64,000 nt of DNA from Tritonibacter scottomollicae (GCF_003003215.1 NZ_PVUF01000001.1:310001-374000), one strand, 5' to 3'. Shown: positions 35,221 to 43,713, counted from the stretch's first letter. Numbers and translations are program-made. Notes: a model not told the origin generated them from the sequence alone.

Positions 35221-35910
35221 TCAGGCGGTGGCGGCGATGTCGGGGATCGGGGTCAGGTCGCTCAGGACATGCGCCGGGCGCCAAGGCAGGCGGTCCACCG
35301 GCTCATCCGCGCGATTGACCCATGCGGTGGTGAAGCCATAGCCGGTGGCGCAGCCCGCGTCCCAGCCGTTGGAGGAGACAAACAGCACCTCGGGCCGTTC
35401 ATCGCCAAACCGTTGGCCGACCAGATCATAGACAGCCGCGGCGGGTTTGAAGATACCGACGCTTTCGACCGAGAGCACATCATCGAGCACGTCGCCAAGC
35501 CCGGCGGAGTCCACAGCCCCGGCCAGCATCTGCGGCGACCCGTTCGACAGGATGGCGGTCTGATAGCCCGCGTCCTTGAGCGCGCGCAGCATCGCGGGCA
35601 CCTCCGGGTAGGCGGCCAGTTCCCAGTAAAGGTCCAGCAGCCGTTGGCGCAGGGCGGGCTGAGCATCAAGACCGGCGGCCTCCAGCGCCCAGTCAAGGCC
35701 GTCCTGCGTGACCTGCCAGAAATCCGTATGCGCCTCGGTGACGGCGCGCAGCCAGGTATATTGCAGCTGTTTCAGCCGCCAGGTTTGCGCCAGTGTCGCC
35801 CAATTGTCCGAAAGCTGCGGGAATTCCGGCTCTGCTGCGGCCTGTCGGGCGGCGGCGGCGACGTCGAACAGCGTGCCATAGGCGTCGAAAATGCAGGTCT
35901 TGATCGTCAT
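35221..35910 (-). CDS. Haloacid dehalogenase, type II (L-2-haloacid dehalogenase-like)
   Basis: A 229-residue HAD-superfamily enzyme. The nucleophile aspartate is in CIFDAYGTLFD (residues about 6-16), motif II is AILSNGSPQML, motif III has IFKP (Lys), and the type II signature SSNGWDAGCATGYGF follows. These match L-2-haloacid dehalogenases, which hydrolyse 2-haloalkanoates to D-2-hydroxyacids and are plausible in a marine organism exposed to haloacetates. It is the first gene of the operon with the hydrolase and dehydratase genes. Some relatives are azetidine or general phosphatases, so dehalogenation is likely but not certain. Confidence 0.9.
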   Translation of the reverse strand: MTIKTCIFDAYGTLFDVAAAARQAAAEPEFPQLSDNWATLAQTWRLKQLQYTWLRAVTEAHTDFWQVTQDGLDWALEAAGLDAQPALRQRLLDLYWELAAYPEVPAMLRALKDAGYQTAILSNGSPQMLAGAVDSAGLGDVLDDVLSVESVGIFKPAAAVYDLVGQRFGDERPEVLFVSSNGWDAGCATGYGFTTAWVNRADEPVDRLPWRPAHVLSDLTPIPDIAATA

Positions 35911-36077
35911 TTGGAAGGCCTCCGTGTTGGCAGCGAAACTGCCACAAGCGGGGCCGGGCTCAATGGGCTAAATTGTGTTGGTACGGGTTTACTCTGCTGC
36001 CATGAGCGTTAGGGTGGCCTCTTATCATTCGGGCCCTCGGCCCAAAAACACACCTGAGAACCCGAAAGGGGGTCATC

Positions 36078-36506
36078 ATGACCGCGGTAAAAAATGGCGA
36101 CACGGTTCGCATCCACTACACCGGAAAGCTGACAGACGGCACCGTCTTTGACAGTTCCGAAGGGCGTGATCCGCTCGAATTCACTGTTGGCGCCGGCCAT
36201 GTCATCAAGGGCATGGATGATGGCATGCTGGAGATGGCAGAGGGCGATTCAAAGACGCTGGAGATCGCTTGCGAGGACGCCTACGGGCCGATCAACCCCT
36301 CAGCCCGTCAGGCCGTGCCGCGCGAGGGTATTCCGGAGGACATTCCGCTGGAAATCGGCACCATGCTGCAGATGCAGACCCCCGAGGGTCAGGTGCTGCC
36401 GGTGACCGTGGTCGAAGTGGACGAGACCAATGTGACGCTTGATGCCAACCACCGTCTGGCGGGCCAGGATCTGGTCTTTGACGTGGAGCTGGTGGCGATC
36501 GCCTGA
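36078..36506 (+). CDS. FKBP-type peptidyl-prolyl isomerase, SlyD-like
   Basis: A 142-residue FKBP. VRIHYTGKLTDGTVFDSSEGRDPLEF and GAGHVIKGMDDGMLEMAEGDS form the isomerase core with active-site aromatics. The middle segment (EDAYGPINPSARQAVPREG...) is the insert-in-flap domain of SlyD proteins. The His/Cys-rich metal-binding tail of E. coli SlyD is absent. No signal peptide is seen, so it works in the cytoplasm as a folding helper. AAAGGGGG lies a proper distance upstream of the ATG. It is monocistronic. Confidence 0.93.
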   Translation: MTAVKNGDTVRIHYTGKLTDGTVFDSSEGRDPLEFTVGAGHVIKGMDDGMLEMAEGDSKTLEIACEDAYGPINPSARQAVPREGIPEDIPLEIGTMLQMQTPEGQVLPVTVVEVDETNVTLDANHRLAGQDLVFDVELVAIA

Positions 36507-36832
36507 GGGCGGACCACGGCTGAAAACGCGGGCCGGCGGGGGAGATCTCCCGCCCGCTCGCAGACGCGAATACGCGTCCCTCCCGGTTGGGCCGGGCGCC
36601 GCGCCTGCGGCGCGGCGCGGTCCGTTGCGCCAGTGTTGGGGCCATTAGGGGGCCAAACTGTCATGTGATCGGGGCATCAAAACCACCCAAAACTTGTCTA
36701 AATTGCGCGACGCATTTTCGGGGCGACCTGAGGCGTCTTCATCTGGTGTTCATTTCTCCCGGCGACGTTTGCGCCAGCCCTGCTGCATCTTTGGGGCGGT
36801 GGGTGGAAAAGTTAAAACCGGAGTTTTGAAAT
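36507..36832. other. Intergenic region with palindromes, upstream of the binding-protein gene
   Basis: A 326-base gap. It holds a GGAGATCTCC-centred inverted repeat near 36541-36550 and a perfect 10-bp stem with TGC loop at 36596-36618. The promoter of the solute-binding-protein gene should be in the more AT-rich right half, but no convincing consensus pair was found. No small gene is supported. Confidence 0.45.
36596..36618. repeat. GC palindrome, 10-bp arms
   Basis: Arms 36596-36605 and 36609-36618 are perfect complements around a TGC loop. The core and loop are the same as in the 43-base palindrome at 314-356, which indicates a repeated element rather than chance. Confidence 0.7.
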
Positions 36833-37906
36833 ATGCGTAATCTGCTTCTCAGCACTGTTCTGACCATGGGTGCCACCATGGCGCAAGCTACTGAATATTT
36901 GAATATTTTTACTTGGGATGGGTATGTTCAGCCGGATGAGGTTGCCGCGGTCAACGACATCCTTGCGTCCGAAGGCTATGATATTGAGGTCCGCGTGCTG
37001 GACACTCTGGCCGAAGGTCCGGAGCAGATGTTTGACGTGATCCGTTCAGGCGATGTGGATGTCTCTTTCCTGACGCTGAACTACATCAATATGGAAGGCT
37101 TTCCGTTCTCCAACCTGCTGCAGCCGATCGACACGTCCTCGCCCCGTCTGAGCAATGCCGAGGCACTTCTGCCGGAGCTGAGTGCGATCCCGATGGGCAT
37201 GTCCGACGCCGGTCCGCTGTACCTGCCGTTTGGCGGTGGCTCCTACGGGATCTGGGCCAATGACGACGTGGTTGCAGAGCATCCGACCTCGGTTGCTGAC
37301 CTGCTGAAGCCCGAGTGGAAGGGGCAGATCTCGCTGACCTCAGGCCAGGTGCAGCCGAATGTGGCATTGGCGTTGATGTCCATGGGGCAGTCGCCCTTTG
37401 CGGTGCAGGATGCCTCTGGTGACCGCAAGAAAATGGCGGCGCTACAGAAAGCAGATGGTGAGTTGCAGCAAACGATGAACGCGCTGCACGATCAGGTCGG
37501 CTTCTTCTGGAGTGCAGGCCCGGAATTCCGCGGCGACCTGGCCTTTGTGGCCTCCTACGGTCCCGGCGCAGCGGCTCATGTGGCCTCCGGTGGGAACTGG
37601 AGCATCGTGAACTTCGACGAGGGCAACACCGTCTGGCTCGACACCATCAACTTCTCGAAAAAGCTGAAGGGCAAAAAGCTGGAAGCGGCCGAGATCTTTG
37701 CCAACTACTTCATCGGCAAGGACGTGCAGGAGCGCATCGTGAACGGTCTTGGCATGGTGGCGGCGACCACGCAGGTGGATGCGAATCCGATGCTGGATGA
37801 CAACCCGGAGTTCTTTGCTGAAGAGCTGTTCTGGCCGCCTTATACCAAGCTGGCCAACAACGTGATGAACATGTTGTCCAAGCGGGCGTCGGAAGCGGGT
37901 AGCTGA
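36833..37906 (+). CDS. Extracellular solute-binding protein, polyamine (PotD/PotF) type
   Basis: A 357-residue periplasmic binding protein. The signal peptide is MRNLLLSTVLTMGATMAQA, followed by EYLNIFTWDGYVQPDEV, the standard start of PotD/PotF mature proteins, and GDVDVSFLTLNYI plus PFGGGSYGIWAND in the first lobe. It would bind spermidine, putrescine or a related cation. No permease or ATPase gene is adjacent, so it is an orphan that must serve a distant transporter or act as a sensor. A hairpin at 37939-37961 ends the transcript. The gene is monocistronic. Confidence 0.88.
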   Translation: MRNLLLSTVLTMGATMAQATEYLNIFTWDGYVQPDEVAAVNDILASEGYDIEVRVLDTLAEGPEQMFDVIRSGDVDVSFLTLNYINMEGFPFSNLLQPIDTSSPRLSNAEALLPELSAIPMGMSDAGPLYLPFGGGSYGIWANDDVVAEHPTSVADLLKPEWKGQISLTSGQVQPNVALALMSMGQSPFAVQDASGDRKKMAALQKADGELQQTMNALHDQVGFFWSAGPEFRGDLAFVASYGPGAAAHVASGGNWSIVNFDEGNTVWLDTINFSKKLKGKKLEAAEIFANYFIGKDVQERIVNGLGMVAATTQVDANPMLDDNPEFFAEELFWPPYTKLANNVMNMLSKRASEAGS

Positions 37907-37938
37907 CTGAAACCGCCAGTGTGAAAGCTAGAAGAGAG

Positions 37939-37961
37939 AGGGGCGCTGCGGCGCCCCTTTG
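37939..37961 (+). terminator. Probable intrinsic terminator after the binding-protein gene
   Basis: An 8-bp stem AGGGGCGC/GCGCCCCT (37939-37946 with 37951-37958) with a TGCG loop ends in TTTG. The U-run is short. It lies 33 bases after the stop of the solute-binding-protein gene. Confidence 0.6.
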
Positions 37962-38046
37962 TCGTGGTTGTGGACAGGGAGGCGAAACGCTGTCGCTGGC
38001 AACGTCGTCTGCACGGCCCGGAATGCGGCGGGAAATGCGCCGACCG

Positions 38047-38667
38047 TCAGCGCTGCAGCAGCAGTGAGATACTGCGGGCCGCGCGTTGCGCAAAACGGCT
38101 TAGATCCGCGGGATCTGTGCCCGCCCGCACCCGCAGGCCCAGCGAATGCAGTGTGGCAGCGGCCAGTTCAGCTGCGGCCTGACGGGTGTCCTCCGCCGTG
38201 TCCGGAGCCAGGTGGTTAAGCAGGCGACGGAACTGAGCGTCGGTCTGCGTGACCCGCTGCATCAGCCGGCTGCGGATCTCCGGATGCAGAGGGGCGGCGG
38301 CAACGGCGGTGGAGAACACGAGGCAACCACGCGCCTGCTCAAGGGGCTCGTCACGATAGATTGCAAGCATGGCCATATAGACGGCCCTTAGCGCCTCCTC
38401 CGGCGTGGCATCGCGCGGGATCTGCTGCGCCAGATCGCCCTGCACGCGGATGACAAAATCATCCATCGCGCGCAGGAACATCGCTTCCTTATTTCCAAAG
38501 GCGGCATAGAGGCTGGGGCGCACGAGGCCGGTGGCCTTAGAAAGGTCATCCAGCGAGGTCGCCGCATAGCCCTTCTGCCAGAAGGTCTCCATGATCGTCT
38601 GGCGCACCGCACGTTCATCGAACTTACGCGGGCGGCCCCGACCGCGTGTCTGCCCCGCCTTGCTCAT
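38047..38667 (-). CDS. TetR/AcrR family transcriptional regulator
   Basis: A 206-residue repressor. The N terminus RGRGRPRKFDE is the basic arm of the AcrR subgroup, then TSLDDLSKATGLVRPSLYAAFGNKEAMFLRAM is the helix-turn-helix. The C-terminal domain fits the TetR_C class with the conserved RGCLVFS segment. Its ATG overlaps the stop of the HD-domain gene (ATGA), so the two are co-transcribed and the regulator probably controls that gene in response to a small toxic compound. The ligand is unknown. Confidence 0.92.
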   Translation of the reverse strand: MSKAGQTRGRGRPRKFDERAVRQTIMETFWQKGYAATSLDDLSKATGLVRPSLYAAFGNKEAMFLRAMDDFVIRVQGDLAQQIPRDATPEEALRAVYMAMLAIYRDEPLEQARGCLVFSTAVAAAPLHPEIRSRLMQRVTQTDAQFRRLLNHLAPDTAEDTRQAAAELAAATLHSLGLRVRAGTDPADLSRFAQRAARSISLLLQR

Positions 38668-39296
38668 TCGGGGAAGTCCGCCCCGTGTAGCACATCGCAG
38701 AAATGTGGCTGGTGAAAGCCGGGCACATGGCGATGGGCCACGTCTGCGCCAAAATTATGCATCGCGGTCATGGGCTTGGCTTTGTAGATCCGGGTGAGCG
38801 CTTGTTCCATTGCCTTTTTGAAGCCCAGACGGGGGTAGGCGTCAAGCACCTGTTCCATCACCTCCGGGGTGATCTGATCATGCGGGATGACGCCCACATC
38901 CAGACCGGCGCCGATCTGCACCAGCGCGGCCTCGGGTGATTTTTTCTGCGGGATCGAAAATGTGGTGTGCAGCGCAATCGCGTCCCAGACCCGGTCGATG
39001 CGCGATTGCTCGACGTTTTGCGCCGTTAGGAAGGTGGCGGCGGCTTCGGCAGCGTCCACCTCAAACCGGTCATCCGCCATATATTGCTCGGTCAGGCCGA
39101 GGTCATGCAGCATGGCAGCGATGTAAAACAGCTCCGGATCATATTGCATGCCTGTTGCCCGAGCGGTGAGGGCGCCAAAGACAAATGACCGGCTGACGTG
39201 GTTGTAGAGAAACGGATCGCTGGCCATTCGCGCCATTTCCTCGGCGGCGGTGCAGGGCGCGGTGTCGGGCGGGGGCACAAGGTCGGTGAGAAGCAT
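38664..39296 (-). CDS. HD domain protein, cyanamide hydratase-like
   Basis: A 210-residue metal-dependent hydrolase. HVSRSFVFGALTA supplies the first histidine, AAMLHDLGLTEQY is the HD dyad, RFEVDAAEAAATFL and DAIALHTTFSIP supply further metal ligands. This order of motifs matches the cyanamide hydratase/DDI2-like branch of HD proteins rather than the nucleotide-signalling phosphodiesterases. The start at 39296 has AGGA nine bases ahead. It is linked by a 4-base overlap to a TetR repressor, which suggests an inducible detoxification or small-nitrile function; that is inference from context. Confidence 0.82.
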   Translation of the reverse strand: MLLTDLVPPPDTAPCTAAEEMARMASDPFLYNHVSRSFVFGALTARATGMQYDPELFYIAAMLHDLGLTEQYMADDRFEVDAAEAAATFLTAQNVEQSRIDRVWDAIALHTTFSIPQKKSPEAALVQIGAGLDVGVIPHDQITPEVMEQVLDAYPRLGFKKAMEQALTRIYKAKPMTAMHNFGADVAHRHVPGFHQPHFCDVLHGADFPE

Positions 39297-39382
39297 CTGA
39301 GATATCCTGATTAAGACGGCTTCTCTTTTATTGTGCGATTCGGTATAAAATAAAAGCACCCAGGCTCAAAATGACCTGAGGC

Positions 39383-39412
39383 AAAAAGAAAAGGCGCCCC
39401 GAAGGGCGCCTT
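39383..39412 (-). terminator. Intrinsic terminator of the fabA-fabB-fabI operon
   Basis: Read on the minus strand, a 9-bp stem AAGGCGCCC/GGGCGCCTT closes on a TTCG tetraloop and is followed by TTCTTTTT. It begins 25 bases after the fabI stop. This is a strong, classical terminator. Confidence 0.9.
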
Positions 39413-39436
39413 AACTGACTGATATGTAATATTAAA

Positions 39437-40231
39437 TCAGAGGTGATCTTGCTGCGGCATGCCCAAGATATGAAAGCCGCCATCGACGCGGATGATCTCG
39501 CCGGTGGTGTAGGCGCCGGCGTCCGAAGCCAGATAGACCGCTGTGCCACCAACCGCTTCCAGCGTCGCATTGGACCGCAAGGGGGCGTTCTGCTCGGTGT
39601 GCTTATAGGTCTTGCGCGCGCCGCCGATGGCAGCACCGGCCAGCGTTTTCATCGGGCCTGGGGAGATCGCATTGACGCGGATGCCATCGGGGCCGAGGTC
39701 GTTGGCCAGATAGCGCGTGGTGCTTTCCAGCGCGGCCTTGGCCACGCCCATCACATTGTAGTTCGGGGTCACCCGGTTCGAGCCGCCATAGGTCAGCGTC
39801 AGCATGGTGCCACCGCCGTTTTCCTGCATCATCGGATAGGCACGACGGGCCACCTCGATGAAGGAATAGGCTGAGATATCCATCGAGTTCTTGAAGTTGG
39901 CGCGGCTGGTGTTGATGAACCGGCCGGTCAGCTCCGTTTTGTCGGAATAGGCGATGGCGTGGACGATGAAATCGATCGTCGGCCAGCGCGCGCCCAGCTG
40001 TTCGAACGCGGTGTCGAGCGACGCATCGTCGGTGACATCCACATCCACCATGAAATCGCTGTCGACTGAGGCCGCCAGCGGTTCCAGACGTTTGCCGAAG
40101 GCCTCGCCTTGATAGGTGAAGGCCAGCTCGGCCCCGGCCTCATGCATCGCCTTGGCGATCCCCCAGGCGATGGAGCGGTCATTTGCCACCCCCATGATCA
40201 GGCCCCGTTTGCCGGCCAATACTCCTGTCAC
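39437..40231 (-). CDS. fabI: Enoyl-[acyl-carrier-protein] reductase (NADH)
   Basis: A 264-residue SDR-fold enoyl-ACP reductase, last step of each fatty-acid elongation cycle. GLIMGVANDRSIAWGIA is the FabI-type nucleotide loop, and the catalytic Tyr and Lys are in YNVMGVAKAALE (Y-x6-K). The C terminus has YLASDAGAYTTGEIIRVDGG. The start is GTG at 40231 (MTGVLAGKRG), using AAGGA located at the end of fabB; the gap to fabB is only four bases, which indicates coupling. Downstream is a strong terminator. The enzyme is triclosan-target type. Confidence 0.95.
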   Translation of the reverse strand: MTGVLAGKRGLIMGVANDRSIAWGIAKAMHEAGAELAFTYQGEAFGKRLEPLAASVDSDFMVDVDVTDDASLDTAFEQLGARWPTIDFIVHAIAYSDKTELTGRFINTSRANFKNSMDISAYSFIEVARRAYPMMQENGGGTMLTLTYGGSNRVTPNYNVMGVAKAALESTTRYLANDLGPDGIRVNAISPGPMKTLAGAAIGGARKTYKHTEQNAPLRSNATLEAVGGTAVYLASDAGAYTTGEIIRVDGGFHILGMPQQDHL

Positions 40232-40235
40232 GTTG

Positions 40236-41465
40236 TCAATCCTTGTACTTGCTGAGAACCATGGACCCATTGGTGCCGCCAAAGCCGAAGCTGTTGGTCA
40301 TGACACTGTCGAGCCCTGCGTTTTCAACATATTGGGTCGCCACTTCGCCGTCCTCGATACCCTCTGCGAGGGTTTCGACGTTGATCGAAGGGGTGATGAA
40401 ATCATTGTCCAGCATCAGGAGGCTGAAGATCGCCTCCAGCGCGCCTGCCGCACCCTGCGCGTGGCCGGTCATCGATTTGGTGGAGGAGATCGGCGGCACC
40501 TGACCGGCGCCAAAGACGCGGCGGGCGGCTTCGACCTCGCCCACGTCCCCAACCGGTGTCGAGGTGCCATGCGCGTTGATGTAGGAGACCTTGCGACCTT
40601 CGGGCAGGGTCTGCAGGGCCAGACGCATCGCGCGCTCGCCGCCCTCGCCGGAGGGGGCCACCATGTCGTGTCCGTCGGAGGTGGCGGCAAAGCCGGTCAC
40701 TTCGGCATAGATCTTGGCACCACGCGCCAGCGCATGCTCCAGATCTTCCAGCACCACGATGCCGCCGCCGCCGGAGATCACAAAACCATCGCGGTCCTGA
40801 TCGAAGGCGCGGGAGGCTTTTTCCGGTGTGTCGTTATACTTCGAGGACATCGCGCCCATGGCGTCAAACAGACAGGACAGGGTCCAGTCCAGTTCCTCGC
40901 CGCCACCGGCGAACATCACGTCCTGCTTGCCCATCATGATCTGCTCTGCGGCATTGCCGATGCAGTGCAGCGAGGTGGAGCAGGCAGAGGTGATCGAATA
41001 GTTGATGCCCTTGATCTTGAACGCGGTCGCCAGGTTGGCGGAGATCGTCGAGGACATGCATTTCGGCACCGCGAAGGGGCCGATGCGCTTGGTGGCGCCG
41101 GTCTTCAGCACGGTCTGATGCGCGGTCAGCATCGAGGAGGTGGACGGCCCGCCGGAGCCTGCGATCAGGCCGGTGCGTTCGTTCACTACCTGATCCTCGC
41201 CCAGGCCGGAATCGGTGATCGCCTGTTGCATGGCGATATGCGCATAGGCGGCGCCGGGGCCCATGAAGCGCAGGGTGCGCTTGTCCACGTGCTCGGCGGG
41301 GTTGATTTTCAGCGTGCCTGCAATCTGGCTGCGGAACCCGTGTTCCGCCATCTCTTCGCTGGCGGTGATGCCGGACTTGCCGGCCTTCAAGGAGGCAATG
41401 ACCTCTTCGGCAGTGTTCCCGATGGAAGAGACGACTCCCAGACCGGTGACGACGACGCGACGCAT
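40236..41465 (-). CDS. fabB: Beta-ketoacyl-ACP synthase I
   Basis: A 409-residue condensing enzyme. The nucleophile cysteine lies in SACSTSLHC, the two histidines in NAHGTSTPVGD and KSMTGHAQGAAG, and the C terminus has NSFGFGGTN. FabB elongates unsaturated intermediates made by FabA, and the fabA-fabB pairing supports FabB rather than FabF identity. It sits between fabA and fabI. The ATG starts MRRVVVTGLGVVSSIG, the standard family N terminus. Confidence 0.95.
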   Translation of the reverse strand: MRRVVVTGLGVVSSIGNTAEEVIASLKAGKSGITASEEMAEHGFRSQIAGTLKINPAEHVDKRTLRFMGPGAAYAHIAMQQAITDSGLGEDQVVNERTGLIAGSGGPSTSSMLTAHQTVLKTGATKRIGPFAVPKCMSSTISANLATAFKIKGINYSITSACSTSLHCIGNAAEQIMMGKQDVMFAGGGEELDWTLSCLFDAMGAMSSKYNDTPEKASRAFDQDRDGFVISGGGGIVVLEDLEHALARGAKIYAEVTGFAATSDGHDMVAPSGEGGERAMRLALQTLPEGRKVSYINAHGTSTPVGDVGEVEAARRVFGAGQVPPISSTKSMTGHAQGAAGALEAIFSLLMLDNDFITPSINVETLAEGIEDGEVATQYVENAGLDSVMTNSFGFGGTNGSMVLSKYKD

Positions 41466-41550
41466 GATGCGTACTCCTGTGTACTCGTGTGAAAGGGGGC
41501 TGGCCCCGTTCCTGTGCCCGTGTTCCTGTCGTGGCGACCCGCGGTGCGGA

Positions 41551-42060
41551 TCAGCTCTCGGAGAGGGCCACTTTCATGTCCTTGACCTGATAGATCACCT
41601 CACCATCCGCTTCCACGATCCCGTCTGCGACGCCCATGGTCAAGCGGCGGGTTTGCAGGGCTTTGGTGAAATTGATGCGATAGGTCAGCATTTTACGCTC
41701 CGGGCGCACCATGCCGGTCAGTTTGACCTCACCAACGCCAAGCGCATAGCCGCGCCCCTGCCAGCCGCGCCAGCCGAGGTTGAAACCGGTGAGCTGCCAC
41801 AGGCCATCAAGGCCGAGGCAACCGGGCATGATCGGGTTGCCGGGGAAATGGCACTCGAAGAACCACAGGTCCGGGGTGATGTCGAATTCCGCGATGATAT
41901 GGCCTTTGCCATGCTCACCGCCGTCGCTGCTCACCTCGGTGATGCGGTCCATCATCAGCATCGGGGGCGCCGGCAACTGTGCATTGCCGGGTCCAAACAG
42001 CTCGCCTCTTGCGCATTTGAGCAGGTCTTCCTTGTCAAAGCTGCTGGGATATTGGGCCAT
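41551..42060 (-). CDS. fabA: 3-hydroxydecanoyl-ACP dehydratase/isomerase
   Basis: A 169-residue hot-dog-fold dehydratase that also isomerises trans-2- to cis-3-decenoyl-ACP, the branch point of anaerobic unsaturated fatty-acid synthesis. The catalytic His is in [22 protein letters not shown], which also contains the Asp. The length agrees with E. coli FabA (172). It is the first gene of the operon, with a CAGGAG ribosome-binding site, and divergent from irr. No FabR-like regulator is nearby. Confidence 0.96.
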   Translation of the reverse strand: MAQYPSSFDKEDLLKCARGELFGPGNAQLPAPPMLMMDRITEVSSDGGEHGKGHIIAEFDITPDLWFFECHFPGNPIMPGCLGLDGLWQLTGFNLGWRGWQGRGYALGVGEVKLTGMVRPERKMLTYRINFTKALQTRRLTMGVADGIVEADGEVIYQVKDMKVALSES

Positions 42061-42241
42061 GTGCGGGGCAACTCCTGCCTGTGGGTCTCAAAATAGGTTC
42101 AACGACCCCATTAGCATCGCGTTTACATGTCCTGCAAGGGCAGCGCGATGCTGCATGTGCGAGGGTGAGGTGAGGTTTTATCAGGTCTGTGCCGGAAGAA
42201 CGGGCGGCTGTCTTTGCAAATCGGATTGAAAACGGGCAGTA

Positions 42242-42256
42242 TTCTGCCATATAGAA
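42242..42256. promoter_or_regulatory. Possible iron-responsive inverted repeat upstream of irr
   Basis: TTCT (42242-42245) and AGAA (42253-42256) form a short inverted repeat separated by 7 bases in the fabA/irr divergent region, about 33 bases before the irr start. It has TAGAA elements reminiscent of Irr/iron-control boxes, but the order of half-sites differs from the usual consensus, so confidence is low. Confidence 0.25.
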
Positions 42257-42288
42257 CGCCAGTGGATGTGAACAGTAGGAAGGTGATC

Positions 42289-42705
42289 ATGACGCCGACC
42301 CATGAAGAGAACGCCAACAAGTGGCTGATGGAGGCGGGCCTGCGCCCGACCCGCCAGCGCGTGACGCTGGCCTCTCTGCTGGTGGGCGATGGCCAGCACC
42401 GTCACGTCACCGCCGAGAGCCTGTTTGATGCCGCCAAGGACGATGGCGCCGCCGTGTCGCTGGCGACGGTCTACAACACGCTACGTGCCTTTTGCGAGGC
42501 GGGCGTGCTGCAGGAGATCACGGTTGATGGCTCCAAGAGCTATTTCGACACCAATGTGCATGACCATCCGCATTATTACTGGGAAGGCGAGGGCCGCGTC
42601 AGTGATGCCCCGTCCGAGGAGTTGGTGATCCAGTCCGTGCCGCAGCCGCCCGAGGGGATGGAGATCGCCTCGGTCGATGTGGTCATCCGTCTGCGTAAGA
42701 AGTAA
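42289..42705 (+). CDS. irr: Fur-family iron response regulator Irr
   Basis: A 138-residue Fur-superfamily regulator. GLRPTRQRVTLASLL starts the winged helix, AVSLATVYNTLRAFCEAGVL is the recognition helix, and FDTNVHDHPHYYWEGEG carries the histidine-rich metal/heme region typical of Irr. The C-terminal Cys pairs of Fur/Zur are absent. Irr senses heme status and in Rhodobacterales controls iron genes. The ATG at 42289 is preceded by AGGAAGG. It is divergent from fabA and convergent, five bases apart, with the LysR gene. Confidence 0.92.
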   Translation: MTPTHEENANKWLMEAGLRPTRQRVTLASLLVGDGQHRHVTAESLFDAAKDDGAAVSLATVYNTLRAFCEAGVLQEITVDGSKSYFDTNVHDHPHYYWEGEGRVSDAPSEELVIQSVPQPPEGMEIASVDVVIRLRKK

Positions 42706-42710
42706 GCGCC

Positions 42711-43619
42711 TCAACTTTCTGAAGAATTTCCTGTCAGCGCCGAGGTGAGCGCCGTCATGGCCTGTGCGGTGGGCGACCCGTCCGCCGGTGTCGCATGGCA
42801 GGTCAGCACCACTGGTTCCCGGGCATGGGCATCGCGGATCGGACGCGCGACGAGCGGCATGCCGTCGTAGGTGAGGTCGCCGGGCGGAAGGCTGTAGGCC
42901 AGTCCGATCCCTTCGCCTCGGGCCGCCAGACTGCGCAGCAGCTCCAGCGATGCGGCCCGATGCGCCACCTCCGGCACCAGTCCCAGAGTTTTGAACAGCC
43001 GCATCATATGGGCGATCGACAGGCCCTCACGCGACAGGATCAGCGGCGCCCGGGCCAGTTCGGCAAGGCTGATGTCTTTTTGCGCCGCCAGCGGGTGATC
43101 TGGCGGCATCAGCGCCATAGGTGTGATGTGGTGCAGGTCCTGCCGGGTGAAACTCGAATCAAGTCCGAGGTCATAGGTCAGCGCGAGATCGCAGCTGCCC
43201 GCCCTGAGGGCCGTGATCAGATCCTCAAAGTGACCCTCAATGATATCGAGCCGGACCTGCGGCAGAGTGGCGCGCAGGGTGGCGAGGGCGCGTGGCAGCA
43301 GGAAGGGCGCGAGATCACTGAAACAGCCGATGGTCAGGTGCTGTGCGGCCTGCACGGCGGTGCCTGCGCGCTCCAGCTGGGTCGCCTGCACCAGCAGCGC
43401 CTCCGCCCCCGTGACAAAATCGCGCCCCTGCGGTGTCAGTTCCAGCGGCGCGCCCTTGCGACGCAGGAACAGCACCCGGCCCAGATGGGCTTCGATCCGC
43501 GACAGCGCCGCCGACAGTGCCGGCTGGCTGACATTCAGAGCGGTCGCCGCGCCCGACAGACTGCCGTGATGGGCAATGGCGGTGACATATTCGTAGTGGC
43601 GTAGTGTCAGGTATAACAT
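42711..43619 (-). CDS. LysR family transcriptional regulator
   Basis: A 302-residue LTTR. The N-terminal helix-turn-helix HHGSLSGAATALNVSQPALSAALSRIE is nearly canonical, followed by LGRVLFLRRKGAPLELTPQG. The periplasmic-binding-protein-like effector domain follows. It is divergent from the PhyH-type dioxygenase gene, with 94 bases between starts and a palindrome at 43631-43645, the standard LysR layout for regulation of a neighbouring metabolic gene. The ligand is unknown. Confidence 0.93.
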   Translation of the reverse strand: MLYLTLRHYEYVTAIAHHGSLSGAATALNVSQPALSAALSRIEAHLGRVLFLRRKGAPLELTPQGRDFVTGAEALLVQATQLERAGTAVQAAQHLTIGCFSDLAPFLLPRALATLRATLPQVRLDIIEGHFEDLITALRAGSCDLALTYDLGLDSSFTRQDLHHITPMALMPPDHPLAAQKDISLAELARAPLILSREGLSIAHMMRLFKTLGLVPEVAHRAASLELLRSLAARGEGIGLAYSLPPGDLTYDGMPLVARPIRDAHAREPVVLTCHATPADGSPTAQAMTALTSALTGNSSES

Positions 43620-43630
43620 CAGCTGAAGGC

Positions 43631-43645
43631 TATCTTAGAAAGATA
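43631..43645. promoter_or_regulatory. LysR-type operator candidate
   Basis: TATCTT (43631-43636) and AAGATA (43640-43645) are perfect inverted repeats with a 3-base spacer, placed between the divergent LysR and PhyH genes. Dyads of this size with T...A ends are the usual LysR recognition sites. Confidence 0.55.
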
Positions 43646-43713
43646 TGATTTGAAACTATGCGCGCCGCCTGAGACGGTCAGAAGAACAGATAGTCAGAGG
43701 GAGTAGGGACATC

